This document shows positions 1 to 7,878 of a stretch of DNA of 51,303 bases, one piece after another; the first letter of the stretch is position 1; each line of letters starts with the position of its first letter. This stretch comes from Novosphingobium sediminis (GTDB taxonomy: Bacteria > Pseudomonadota > Alphaproteobacteria > Sphingomonadales > Sphingomonadaceae), in NCBI RefSeq assembly GCF_007991615.1, contig NZ_BJYR01000030.1:1-51303 (forward strand), read 5' to 3'. The translations under genes were made by a program, and so were the position numbers. The notes beneath the pieces are model-generated. The model ran no database searches. It was not told where the DNA came from and worked only from the letters and a program-made list of their open reading frames with translations.

Positions 1-512
1 CCGGAATTGATACCCGCACTGGAACCCACCGGCGACTGGCGCGCGGCGGCGAGCGCGGCGCGCAGCTGCTCGTTCTCGCTCTGGTAGGCGGAGAGCACGC
101 GCTCGGTCTCGGGCGGCATGCCGGCGCCCGACTGCTGGGCGAGCTGGGCTTCGAGCTGGTCGGCACGTTCGGCGCGCGCCGCGAGTGCGCGCATGTTGGT
201 GTCCATCGCCGAGATCTGCGCTTCGGACTGGGCGCGCCATTCCTTCTCGGCCATGTTCTTGTTGACCATCTCGTCGACCGAGACGCCCTCGACTTCCTCC
301 TCGAGCGCCTTGCCGCTTTTGCCCGGCTTGTCGTCGAAGATGTAGAACGAGCCGGCGACAAGCGCGGCCGCGCCCGCGCCGCCAAGCAGCAGCATCTGCT
401 TGCGCTTCACCGCCTCGTTGGTCGCCATGGCATCGCCGAGCGGCGAACCGTCCGCGCCCTCGCCGGCATCGAGCGCCTTGGGCTTCTTCTGGAATAACTT
501 GGCCAAGTCCAT
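1..512 (-). CDS. traB: TraB, T4SS conjugation protein, partial (C-terminus beyond left edge)
   Basis: TraB is the VirB10/TrbI-type inner-to-outer membrane scaffold of F-like type IV secretion. About 170 N-terminal residues are visible. A short charged cytoplasmic segment is followed by one hydrophobic segment near residues 39-57 (core MLLLGGAGAAALVAGSFYIF) and then a Glu/Ala/Gln-rich stretch that looks coiled-coil, which matches the usual TraB N-terminus. The ATG at 512 overlaps the traK stop by one base (TGATG), so translation is probably coupled. The assignment rests on topology plus position after traA-L-E-K. The conserved TrbI domain lies outside the window. Confidence 0.8.
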   Translation of the reverse strand, partial: MDLAKLFQKKPKALDAGEGADGSPLGDAMATNEAVKRKQMLLLGGAGAAALVAGSFYIFDDKPGKSGKALEEEVEGVSVDEMVNKNMAEKEWRAQSEAQISAMDTNMRALAARAERADQLEAQLAQQSGAGMPPETERVLSAYQSENEQLRAALAAARQSPVGSSAGINS

Positions 513-1336
513 CACCGCGCCCCTGTCAAAGTGTTGGCACTGGACTGGATGAGGTAGACGGCGGCTTCCTGGCCGGAGGCGAGTTCGCTCACCGGCGCCA
601 TGAAGGCGAGCGCGCCGCGTGCGGCGAGCATGTTCTCATCAAGACTTTGCGCCTGCCGCCCGGTGTTGCGCACGCGCAGGACCAGCCCCTTCATCTCCGC
701 GCCGCGATACTCGCCGACCTGCTGGACCTGGAGGCGTCCGACCATGACCGGTTCGAGAACCGTCGAGCGCATGTCGAAGCCGTCGATCGCTTCGCCGCGG
801 TACATCGCCTGGGCAAGCCGCACTGCGGCATCCTCGGGCGAGCTCTGCACCTCCCAGTCGCGGGCGCGATCGCTGGTAATCGCGGCATTGGCGATGAACA
901 CCTGCTCGGCCTCGGTGCCGCGTACCTGGCAGACGAACTTGTAGACGAAGCCCTTGCGGGTCGTGCCGAAGAACGAGAGCGACGCCTTCGGGAAGCCGTC
1001 GGGCACCGAGATATAGATGTCGCCGCGCACTGGCTCGTTGACGATCTTGAAATCTTCGGCCGGGTTGCCGGTAGTGATTTTCGAGACCGAGGCGAACTGG
1101 TCGCCCGCAAGGCTGATCCGGGTGAGGTCCCTGGCCGAGGCGACGCACTGGACCGTGCCGTTGTCGGCCGCCATGACATTCTGATCGGCCAAAGCTGGCG
1201 ATGCGAGGCCGAGCGCTCCCAGGGCGATCAGCGCGGCGCCGATGGGTCTGCCAAGGGTGGCGAAAGGTCGTCCGGCGAGCATGGCGCCCGCGCCCATCGC
1301 GCAGGCCGGCAGGCTCAGGGCGAGAGCTATCGTCAT
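512..1336 (-). CDS. traK: TraK, secretin-like T4SS outer-membrane component
   Basis: TraK is the VirB9-like partner of TraB and TraV in the F-type outer-membrane core complex. The protein has about 274 residues. An N-terminal hydrophobic stretch ends in ASPALA before DQNVMAADNG, which is a convincing signal peptide. The mature part is beta-rich. An upstream in-frame start exists, but the ATG at 1336 is preferred because GGGAGG lies just upstream and it overlaps the traE stop as ATGA. It is fourth in a tightly packed traA-L-E-K-B operon. The family call rests on gene order, length and secreted character; no single catalytic motif exists for this family. Confidence 0.85.
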   Translation of the reverse strand: MTIALALSLPACAMGAGAMLAGRPFATLGRPIGAALIALGALGLASPALADQNVMAADNGTVQCVASARDLTRISLAGDQFASVSKITTGNPAEDFKIVNEPVRGDIYISVPDGFPKASLSFFGTTRKGFVYKFVCQVRGTEAEQVFIANAAITSDRARDWEVQSSPEDAAVRLAQAMYRGEAIDGFDMRSTVLEPVMVGRLQVQQVGEYRGAEMKGLVLRVRNTGRQAQSLDENMLAARGALAFMAPVSELASGQEAAVYLIQSSANTLTGAR

Positions 1337-1938
1337 GCGTCTTCCCTCCCTGTGGTGTTCTGGCGATCCGCGTCCTTGCCATTCGCGCCTTTGCCAGTGA
1401 CCTGGCCAAACCCGGCGAGCTTCAGGCTCACGCCCGAGTAGGACCACACGAAGCGGAAGGTCCGCGCCTCGGCGGTCACTTCCTTCGATCCGACGACGGT
1501 ATGGAGGATGCCGTTGACCTCGCTGGTCAGCCCTTCCGGATCGACGGTGAGTTTTTCGATGGTGAAGTATTGCGAGACGTTCGAGCCGTTCTGTTCGCTG
1601 AACACCTTCATCAGCTCGGCCTTCATGCGGCCGTGGGTCCTGGGGTCGGTGATCTCGAGGATCGAATCCATCCAGTACTGGAGGTTCGACGGCGAGCGGT
1701 TGAGCGTGAGCAGCGCCGCATCGCGGGTAACGAGCTCGAGATAGTCCTTGTCGATGTGCGAGGAGGAAAGCGTCAGCGGCCTTGCCAGCACCGGCTGCAG
1801 CACCACCTCGCGATCGCGGCTTGCCGCGGTCAGCGTAAGGAGCACCGAAACCCCGAACAGCGTGGCGCAGCCGATCGCCAGCAGGTTGCGCTGTTTCAAG
1901 AGTCGCTGCGCCTGGGCATGCGAAATCGAGAGATCCAT
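1333..1938 (-). CDS. traE: TraE, VirB8-like T4SS inner-membrane protein
   Basis: TraE is the VirB8-type bitopic protein that helps assemble the conjugation channel. It has 201 residues, which is normal for the family. It shows a short cytoplasmic N-terminus, one transmembrane segment around residues 18-40 (core LLAIGCATLFGVSVLLTL), and a periplasmic domain with the family-like run SRSPSNLQYWMDSILEITDP-like positions 80-100. It starts two bases beyond the traL stop and overlaps traK by four bases. Nothing is broken. Confidence 0.9.
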   Translation of the reverse strand: MDLSISHAQAQRLLKQRNLLAIGCATLFGVSVLLTLTAASRDREVVLQPVLARPLTLSSSHIDKDYLELVTRDAALLTLNRSPSNLQYWMDSILEITDPRTHGRMKAELMKVFSEQNGSNVSQYFTIEKLTVDPEGLTSEVNGILHTVVGSKEVTAEARTFRFVWSYSGVSLKLAGFGQVTGKGANGKDADRQNTTGREDA

Positions 1939-1939
1939 G

Positions 1940-2224
1940 TCAGCCCGCCATCACGCGAAGGTGGGAGGGCGGCGTCGCCTTGAGGCCCATGAACGAGCCC
2001 GGCAGATACCAGTAGGCCGTGTGGATGATCCACGAGACCGCGCGTCCCGCCTTCAACTTGCGCAATCCCCACCAGGCCAGCACGCTTGTTAAGAGCCCAA
2101 TCAGAATATGTTGAGACAGGACGCCCCAGGCGAAGGGCACGATCATCGCGATGAACTCATCGAGCGTCCAAAAGCCGATCAGTTCAGGATCATCGAGATG
2201 CGCCGGGACCGTGTATCGCTGCAT
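1940..2224 (-). CDS. traL: TraL, small membrane T4SS protein
   Basis: TraL (VirB3-like) is a small inner-membrane protein of the F-type mating-pair apparatus. About 94 residues are predicted. The family-like opening LDDPELIGFWTLDE is followed by two hydrophobic blocks (IAMIVPFAWGVLSQHILIGL and the stretch around WIIHTAYWYLPGSFMGL). A GTG four codons upstream is possible, but the ATG at 2224 sits about 11 bases after GGAGGG, whereas the GTG is too close to it. It lies between the pilin gene and traE. Confidence 0.88.
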   Translation of the reverse strand: MQRYTVPAHLDDPELIGFWTLDEFIAMIVPFAWGVLSQHILIGLLTSVLAWWGLRKLKAGRAVSWIIHTAYWYLPGSFMGLKATPPSHLRVMAG

Positions 2225-2286
2225 GGCAGACACCACCCTCCAAGGATCCGGTCAGACGCCGAGGCCTGCGCCGGACAAACGAATGG

Positions 2287-2601
2287 TCAGATGGTCGCAG
2301 TGACCGCGGCGGTGACGATGGGAACGCCGGTGCCGGCCCCCACCCCGACCCCGACGGGGATCGCGACCTGGGCCAGGCTGAAGCGGCCCGAGGCGAGACC
2401 GACGATGCCGCCCGCGAGGCTGAGAACGGTGATGATCTTGCCGCCCGAGCCTTCGAGAAAGCCGGTGAACGCGGTGAGCGCGGTATTGAACGTGGTGTCG
2501 GCGCCGGCCATCGCCACCTCGCTGCCGAAGGCCAGACCCAGCGCCGCCACCGCCGCGCCCTGGGCGATACCTGCGCCCTTCCCCTTGAACCAATTTTTCA
2601 T
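2287..2601 (-). CDS. traA: TraA, F-like conjugative prepilin
   Basis: This is the precursor of the conjugative pilus subunit. The 104-residue product has a long leader ending in SEVAMA before GADTTFNTAL, a typical signal-peptidase site. That leaves a mature pilin of about 72 residues with two hydrophobic blocks (KIITVLSLAGGIVGLA and VAIPVGVGVGAGTGVPIVTA) flanking a short polar turn, as in F pilin. The frame stays open upstream, but the ATG at 2601 follows AAGGAAG at good spacing and gives the normal prepilin length. It is the first gene of the tra operon. Confidence 0.85.
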   Translation of the reverse strand: MKNWFKGKGAGIAQGAAVAALGLAFGSEVAMAGADTTFNTALTAFTGFLEGSGGKIITVLSLAGGIVGLASGRFSLAQVAIPVGVGVGAGTGVPIVTAAVTATI

Positions 2602-3095
2602 CGCAATGCTTCCTTCTTTGAAACCGCCCACGTCATCCCCGGGCAGGTTCAAAGAACAGGGGCGAGCATCTGGTCGCAATTAAGGAAGGGTTTCTTCCGA
2701 TGCGCGAATCGTCATCATTCCTCTAGATGGATTCGGGACGGCTATTGGTTTTCCATTTGGGAAATCGAGAGGTTCCATTTCGGAATACCGAAGTTCCACT
2801 TGCGTGCAGCTGTCACCTGGGCAGGCAACCGCCATTGCCTGGATCGAAACTAGCCCGCGCGAATCGGCCAGTCACCTCGCGATTCGGAAAATTAACGATT
2901 CTGGGTCATGATCGCGCAGATCATGGAACACCCGGCGCAAACTCGATGGCTAGCGGAACACGCAATATCCGGATGCTCATAAGCCAGAATTGCTTCGCAC
3001 TTCTGGCCGACGCCATGTGTGACTTTTCCAAGAAAACCGCTAAATTCCAGAGCTTGCGTGCAACTGTCCAGCACGCCTGCTCGCGCGCCAGTTCG
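2602..3095 (+). promoter_or_regulatory. Upstream region of the tra operon, no convincing gene
   Basis: About 490 bases precede traA. Open frames here have no family features. A small inverted repeat, TTCGG-AATA-CCGAA at 2779-2792, is flanked by two GTTCCA copies (near 2772 and 2793) and could be a regulatory site for the leftward tra operon. I see no clear -35/-10 pair. Confidence 0.3.
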
Positions 3096-3305
3096 ATGGA
3101 GATCGCGCGCGAAGACCTGGACGGATTCCTCGCTCAGCATCCAATCGACGGGCAAATCAAGGTTTGGCTTGAAGTGGGTCCCGAGTGGCTTGACGATTAT
3201 AACGCCGTGCGCCGAAGAATCGCGCAGATCAGCGGCAAGCCAGTGAAGGACAAGGCTGTCATTCCCTTTATTGTGCACCTGACAAAGCCCGGACACTTGA
3301 TCTGA
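3096..3305 (+). CDS. Small hypothetical protein
   Basis: I do not recognise this gene. The frame stays open far upstream, but the plausible protein is the last 69 residues, beginning MEIAREDLDGFLAQ, with an acidic/aliphatic pattern and WLEVGPEWLDDYN near the middle. It has no membrane segment and no signal peptide. It lies between the divergent tra operon and the 3395 regulator. The start is uncertain (an ATG at 2948 is also in frame) and it could be non-coding. Confidence 0.35.
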   Translation: MEIAREDLDGFLAQHPIDGQIKVWLEVGPEWLDDYNAVRRRIAQISGKPVKDKAVIPFIVHLTKPGHLI

Positions 3306-3318
3306 AAACGCTATGGGA

Positions 3319-3370
3319 ATTGCCTTAATCGGCAATGCAAACACTTGACACTCTATGGTATCCCATAGAG
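3319..3370 (+). promoter_or_regulatory. Promoter with two inverted repeats upstream of the 3395 regulator
   Basis: Two perfect dyads lie together. ATTGCC-TTAATC-GGCAAT is at 3319-3336, and CTCTATGG-TATC-CCATAGAG is at 3351-3370. A consensus -35 box, TTGACA, sits at 3345-3350, directly against the second dyad, so a bound dimer would cover the promoter. The simplest reading is an autoregulatory operator for the HTH protein encoded 25 bases downstream. The -10 box is not obvious. Confidence 0.5.
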
Positions 3371-3394
3371 CGATTGTCCCGAAAGGGGCGAGCC

Positions 3395-3916
3395 ATGCCG
3401 CACAGCACTGTCACACCCGAGACCGTTTTCTGCCCGAAGCCAGCATCCTTGGGCGACTCGGTATTCTGCTTTGGACAGGCTGCGCCGCGCCTCTCCGAGC
3501 AGGAGCAATACAAGCGTCTGATCGATGCCGAAGCGGGCAAGCAGGGCTTGCCTCTTGCTCATCTGGCCGATCGCCTCGAGATCGCTCGCCCGCGTCTTCA
3601 CAAGGTGATCCGCAAGAAGGTGGCGCTCAAAGATGACCTGCGCGACCGCCTGTTCGAGGCTCTCGATATCGATTGCGTGCGCGCCAAGTTTTGCGTGACC
3701 TTTTTGCACGATCACACCGCCTATGACGACCCCGAGGTCTTCCTCATCTGCGAGGCGATGAAAGGGTTCTACTGCGAAATCCTGACGCGCCGGCGCGGCG
3801 AAATCCAGGTGACCCTGCGCCCACCCATCATCCATGAAGCGCTGGGCCGGGCCTATGACATGCTCCTCTCCCACCAAGAGCGGGTGATGGAGCACGACCG
3901 GACGTTGCAGGCGTGA
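3395..3916 (+). CDS. HTH transcriptional regulator (XRE-like), 173 aa
   Basis: Residues about 50-95 read as a helix-turn-helix (LPLAHLADRLEIARPRLHKV then IRKKVALKDDLRDRLFEALDI), with a downstream domain of about 80 residues of unknown function. It probably binds DNA as a dimer and controls itself and possibly the divergent tra operon. The ATG at 3395 was chosen over the in-frame ATG at 3335 because GAAAGGGG precedes it at normal spacing and because 3335 would lie inside the operator region. It is not a standard named family; the role is inferred from the HTH and the neighbouring dyads. Confidence 0.6.
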   Translation: MPHSTVTPETVFCPKPASLGDSVFCFGQAAPRLSEQEQYKRLIDAEAGKQGLPLAHLADRLEIARPRLHKVIRKKVALKDDLRDRLFEALDIDCVRAKFCVTFLHDHTAYDDPEVFLICEAMKGFYCEILTRRRGEIQVTLRPPIIHEALGRAYDMLLSHQERVMEHDRTLQA

Positions 3917-3945
3917 TGTGAGGAGGGCTCGCGCAGCAGAGTGTC

Positions 3946-4012
3946 ATGCGCCCTGAAGCGCTCGCGGCCTGGACCCAGCTCTATGCCGCCGTTGGCCTGC
4001 TCGCCGGAATCT
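3946..4012 (+). pseudogene. 5' fragment of a small membrane protein gene cut by a Tn3 end
   Basis: An ATG at 3946 opens a frame coding for about 22 residues (RPEALAAWTQLYAAVGLLAG and following), with a hydrophobic stretch typical of a membrane segment. It then runs straight into GGGG at 4013, where a Tn3-type terminal repeat begins, and after that encodes only transposon sequence. AGGAGG lies upstream at 3921. It is best read as the start of a gene interrupted by the insertion; the rest of the gene is not found on the far side. Confidence 0.35.
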
Positions 4013-4050
4013 GGGGTCTGAGTAGCAACGGAACAGAAAACCTACATAAG
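4013..4050 (+). repeat. Tn3-family terminal inverted repeat (one end)
   Basis: The 38 bases start GGGGTCTGAGTAGCAACGGA and continue through ACAGAAAACC. The GGGG start, the length, and the position just beyond the 3' end of a tnpA remnant fit a Tn3-family outer end. No matching opposite end was found in the window, so the element is incomplete. Confidence 0.5.
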
Positions 4051-4054
4051 GATT

Positions 4055-4393
4055 TCAAGGCTCTTCGTCCGGATCGGCGGTTTTCGGATCACGTAGCGGC
4101 CTGAGTTCACCGCGAGCGACGAATTCCGGGAGTGTGAAGGCGTATCGGCCGAGCATGTTGACGTGGCCGAAGCCGAGCGGCGAGAGACGCGCGACATCCT
4201 CCGGCTTGGCGTCGTAGCCTTCAGTGACGAGCTGGTTGATGGCGGCGTCCATGTAGATCGTATTCCAGAGCACGACGAGATTGACGACCAGGCCGAGCGC
4301 TCCAAGCTGGCCCAGTCGGCCCCAAGCTGCGATTTTGGCCAAGTCGGAGAACGTTTTGGGAACGTGGCATTCGGTATTGACGATGGAGATCAT
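4055..4393 (-). pseudogene. tnpA: Tn3-family transposase TnpA, C-terminal remnant
   Basis: Only the last ~110 residues of a normally ~1000-residue DDE transposase remain. Diagnostic strings are LGLVVNLVVLWNTIYMDAAI, the LSPLGFGHVNMLGRY block near the C-terminus and the RGELRPLRDP tail. Upstream of 4393 the homology stops, where the oppositely oriented tnpA begins. The stop lies next to the terminal repeat at 4013-4050. It is inactive on its own. Confidence 0.8.
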
Positions 4394-4431
4394 AGAAGAG
4401 GACAGTTCGCTCCATCATAGGGAGTGGGTTG

Positions 4432-5915
4432 ATGGATCGGAGTATTCCGGGCGGGGATTTGATCGGACGATGGAGCCTGAGCTTTGCCGATATTGATTTT
4501 GTAAATTCGAAGCCGGCCCTGACGCGCCTTGGCCTCGCCGCGCAGCTGAAATTCTTCGCTTCCCTGGGGTTTTTCGCGATCGATCCCGGCTCAATCCCTA
4601 CCGATGGCCTCTCGTATCTGGCCGAGCAACTCGGTGTCGAGGCTGGCGAGATAGCCGGTTATGACTTTTCCAGTCGGACAGCACGACGGCATTGTGCGGA
4701 GATCCTGATCCATCTTGGATATCACCGCATGAAGCGGGTGGATCGCGCGCAATTGACGGAATGGATTGCTGGCGAGCTGTGCCCGGGCGGCCAGTCGATC
4801 AATGCCATGCTTGAGCATGTTTTCCTGTGGTGCCGGGACCGGCGTATTTATGGGCCGTCGCGCAAGGAGCTTGAACGTGTCGTTCGCTCACAACGGCAAG
4901 ATTATCTGGACACCTGGCTGATCGGAACCAGTGATCGGCTTTCGTCAGATGCGGTGGCGTTATTGGAAGCCTCGCTTGCCGATCCGGACAGCTCGACCGG
5001 ATTCAACAGGATGAAGGGTGACGCCGGACAGGCAACGCTCGACAACATTCTCGACGTGACCGAGAAACTCGCCTTTATCCAGAGACTTGATCTTCCCCAT
5101 GATCTCCTGACGGCTACGGGCAAGCCATGGGTCGATCAGATTGTTCGCCGCGTTGCCGGTGAAAAGGCCTCGGAGATGCGCCGGCATGCGCCGGCGCGAC
5201 AGCTCGGCCTTTATGCGATTTATCTAATGTCGCGGGAGGCGCAACTCACTGACGCGATGATCGACCTGCTGATCGAAACCGTTCACAAGATCGGAACGCG
5301 CTCGAAACGCAAGGTGGTGGGCGATATCGCGAAAGACATCGAGCGGGTCTATGGAAAGGAGCGCCTGCTGGTCGAGATCGCCAGCGCCTCGATCAATGAA
5401 CCATCGGGGCGCATCTGCGATGTCATTTTCCCGATCGCCGGTAAGGCCAAGCTGGCGGCGATCGTCAAGGAGAGCCATGCGAAGGGCGCTCTGGACCGGC
5501 GCATCTACAAGGTGATGCGTGGTTCCTGGGCCAATCATTACCGGCGCATGCTGCCAAGCCTGCTTTCCGTACTTGAGTTCCGGTCGAACAACGCGGTGTG
5601 GCGGCCGGTCCTGGCGGCCCTCGACTGGATCAGGAGCAAGGTGGATGGCGGATGCCGCTTCGTGCCATTGCAGGATGTTCCGATCGATGAGGTGATTCCA
5701 GCGCGATGGCGCAGTTCCGTCATTGATGACGATGGGCGGGTAAACCGGATCAGCTATGAGCTTTGCGTCCTGACGCAACTGCGCGACCGCATCCGCTCCA
5801 AAGAAATCTGGGTGGTCGGGGCGGATCGCCGTTGATCTACAGTCATGTGAACCCTTATGGCCGCTTCGACCTCGACCTGAACGACCGGATTGATTTTGGA
5901 CGGCTTGCAGCGTGA
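4432..5915 (+). pseudogene. tnpA: Second Tn3-family transposase (DUF4158-type), internally deleted
   Basis: The first ~467 residues match the N-terminal DUF4158 half of a Tn3 transposase (GRWSLSFADIDFVNSKPALT near the start, LGVEAGEIAGYDFSSRTARRH-like block near 70-90). The frame then stops at 5835. Immediately after, in another frame, 5835-5915 encodes a typical transposase tail, YSHVNPYGRFDLDLNDRIDF. The whole catalytic DDE region in between is missing, so a deletion of roughly 500 codons joined the two ends. The start ATG at 4432 follows GGGAG. It belongs to a different element from the remnant on the other strand at 4055. Confidence 0.8.
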
Positions 5916-5954
5916 GGCGGCTGATCGGCCTATAACATTTGGGTACACCCCAGA

Positions 5955-6051
5955 GTGATAGGGCCGAGTGACACCATTCGTCTGTCACAAAAGGGTGGGT
6001 TTGCGCTCAATGTGACGATACACTGCAAGAGCCACCCTAATGTGACGGATT
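5955..6051 (+). promoter_or_regulatory. Probable res site / promoter region of the resolvase
   Basis: The region directly before tnpR contains several copies of a GTGAC/GTCAC half-site in both orientations: GAGTGACACC, CTGTCACAAA, AATGTGACGA and AATGTGACGG. Clusters of inverted half-sites before a serine resolvase gene are typical of res subsites, where the enzyme recombines DNA and represses its own gene. Subsite boundaries are not assigned. Confidence 0.5.
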
Positions 6052-6924
6052 TTGCACTTGGCTCGTATCGGATATGCCCGCGTCAGCACCACGGACCAGG
6101 ATCTGGATATCCAGATTGGCCGCCTCAAGAATGCAGGTTGCGAAATTATCCGTTCCGAGACCGGATCGGGGGCCTCGCGGAGCGGGCGCACGGAACTGGA
6201 AACGATCATGCAGTTTATGCACACCGGCGACGAGCTGGTCGTGCTGCGGCTCGACCGGCTCGGCCGCTCCACGCGCGATGTCCTGAACCTGGTGCATGAG
6301 CTTGATGAAAAGGGAGCTTCGCTGCGCATCCTTGAGCCAGAGGTGACGACGGCGGGCGACATGGGGCGAATGGTCATCACCATACTCGGCATGGTCGCCG
6401 ATATGGAGCTGAAGTTCATCAAGGATCGTCAGCGCGCCGGGATCGAAGCGGCGCGCGCCGAAGGCGTTTACAAAGGCCGGAAGAAGAACGTCGATGACGA
6501 TGAAATCCGCCGTCGCCTTGCCGCCGGCGCCAGCAAGGCCCGCGTTGCCCGCGACCTGAAGGTCTCACGAATGACCGTCTATCGGGCGCTCGACATTATT
6601 CCGTCACAGACCAAACTGCCGGAAAAGCCGCCCACTGCCAGCATCGCCCTGCATCTGATTATCGAGAACTTCAACAAGCGTGGAAGAGGTAGAAAACCCG
6701 CTCGGGAGCGGATTGAGGCGATGCTGGAACGCGACTACGCCATGGTAAAAAACGGCAATTGTGATTACAAACTGACCGTCGCCTATGACCCCGATCCGGA
6801 TGGCATTTCCCTTGATGAGGAAATCCAAAGCCTCCTCTCCGAGATGTTCAACATCGCAGAGAGCTACAATTGCTCCATGGAAGCCGATATCTACGAGGTC
6901 GGTGGTCAGCAACGGTCCTGGTAG
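6052..6924 (+). CDS. tnpR: Serine recombinase / Tn3 resolvase TnpR with C-terminal extension
   Basis: It resolves transposition cointegrates at res. The N-terminal catalytic domain begins RIGYARVSTTDQDLDIQ, with the nucleophilic serine at about residue 12. The arginine-rich motif LRLDRLGRSTRDVLNLV and the E-helix region follow. A HTH (AGASKARVARDLKVSRMTVY) lies near residues 158-178. Ordinary resolvases end near 190-200 residues, but this one continues to 290 with an unrecognised tail. The start is TTG at 6052 or 6058; no ATG fits. It is intact, although both nearby transposases are broken. Confidence 0.88.
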   Translation: MHLARIGYARVSTTDQDLDIQIGRLKNAGCEIIRSETGSGASRSGRTELETIMQFMHTGDELVVLRLDRLGRSTRDVLNLVHELDEKGASLRILEPEVTTAGDMGRMVITILGMVADMELKFIKDRQRAGIEAARAEGVYKGRKKNVDDDEIRRRLAAGASKARVARDLKVSRMTVYRALDIIPSQTKLPEKPPTASIALHLIIENFNKRGRGRKPARERIEAMLERDYAMVKNGNCDYKLTVAYDPDPDGISLDEEIQSLLSEMFNIAESYNCSMEADIYEVGGQQRSW

Positions 6925-6951
6925 AATCAATCAAGCGTTCAGTGTTCGTTC

Positions 6952-6993
6952 TTCAACCTGGCCAAAATCGCAGCTTCGGGCCGACTGGGCCTA
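6952..6993 (+). pseudogene. Tiny fragment of a Tn3 transposase gene
   Basis: About 35 bases here match the reverse strand of the tnpA remnant near 4313-4347 with only two differences, and encode NLAKIAASGRLG against DLAKIAAWGRLG. This is a second, displaced scrap of the same transposase family, left by rearrangement. From here to 7255 I see nothing else coding. Confidence 0.55.
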
Positions 6994-7262
6994 TCAGATC
7001 AGGCCGAGACAGCAAGCATGAATAAGAAACAAGCAGGTCAATGCCAAGCCGCCCGAACTGCGCCTTCCCGAATGCTTACGTTGATGACGGGGGCTACCTC
7101 GACGTAAATTGATACTAGAAACCATCGACCAGCACTTGACAGCCTTGCTCGGGCCACAAGTCTATAATTGTCAATATAGGGTATAGCCTGTCCGTCGTCA
7201 GAACATTCGGCACAACTCGCGGCGTAGATTAGCGGAGTGCGGACCTCGTCAGGGGGTTGATG

Positions 7263-7804
7263 TTAGGCGGCGAACTTGCGGTGCTGCAAGCGCCGATGTT
7301 CGATGGTCTGTCGCTTGATCCTTTCGCGCAGTTTGATGATTGCCGGTGCCCTGCCGAAGTAGGCATCGGCGGGCGTCACGTTGCTGAGGCTCTCGTGGTA
7401 ACGCTGGTGGTTGTAGTGCTCGACGAAGGCCTCGATCCGGGCCTCGAGGTCGCCGGGCAGGAAGTAGTTTTCCAGCAGGATGCGGTTTTTCAGGGTCTGA
7501 TGCCAGCGCTCGATCTTGCCCTGGGTCTGCGGGTGTAGCGGGGCACCGCGCACATGGCTCATCTTCTGGGCCTCGATGTATTCCGCCAGTTCGCCGGCGA
7601 TGTAGCTGGGGCCATTGTCCGACAGCAGCCTTGGCTTGTGCAGCACCGTGGCGCTGTCGCAGCCCGATGCGGCCAGTGCCATGTCCAGCGTGTCGGTCAC
7701 GTCCTCGGCGCGCATGTTGGTGCACAGCTTCCAGGCGATGATGTAGCGTGAGAAGTCGTCGAGCACGGTCGACAGGTACATCCAGCCCCACCCGATAATC
7801 TTGA
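7263..7804 (-). CDS. IS3 transposase OrfB, 3' exon (catalytic C-terminal part)
   Basis: This is the second half of the DDE integrase-type transposase. It reads on from the exon at 10044-10482 once the intron is removed: the frame resumes as FKIIGWGWMYLSTVLDDFSR, carrying the acidic LDD, then LLSDNGPSYIAGELAEYI (second acidic residue) and GKIERWHQTLKNR (catalytic E). The tail HYNHQRYHESLSNVTPADAY is typical of IS3 transposases. The stop codon is next to the left IS end. Function depends on splicing of the intron from the transcript. Confidence 0.85.
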
Positions 7805-7839
7805 GTGGAGTAGGAAGCGCATAAGCGCTTCCCCTCCCC

Positions 7840-7873
7840 GAACCGTACGTGCACCTTTCAGCGCATACGGCTC
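7840..7873 (-). ncRNA. Group II intron domain V (with domain VI after it)
   Basis: The 34-nt element starts GAGCCGTATGCG, has a GAAA tetraloop region, and closes with CGTACGGTTC. It is the catalytic hairpin with the AGC triad near its base. It is followed by a short stem, GGAAGCGC-TTAT-GCGCTTCC, that fits domain VI, with an adenosine in CTACTCCAC available as branch point. The position just after the maturase stop and before the 3' splice site is canonical. Confidence 0.88.
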
Positions 7874-7878
7874 TCCAT

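Noticed and set aside
5224..5988. A 254-residue open frame on the minus strand opposite the DUF4158 transposase
   Set aside because: The plus strand has a recognised transposase domain; the minus-strand product is an antisense shadow.
7136..7168. A promoter made of TTGACA and TATAAT upstream of the IS3 element
   Set aside because: The spacing is about 21 bases, too long for a sigma-70 promoter, and no gene follows in that direction.
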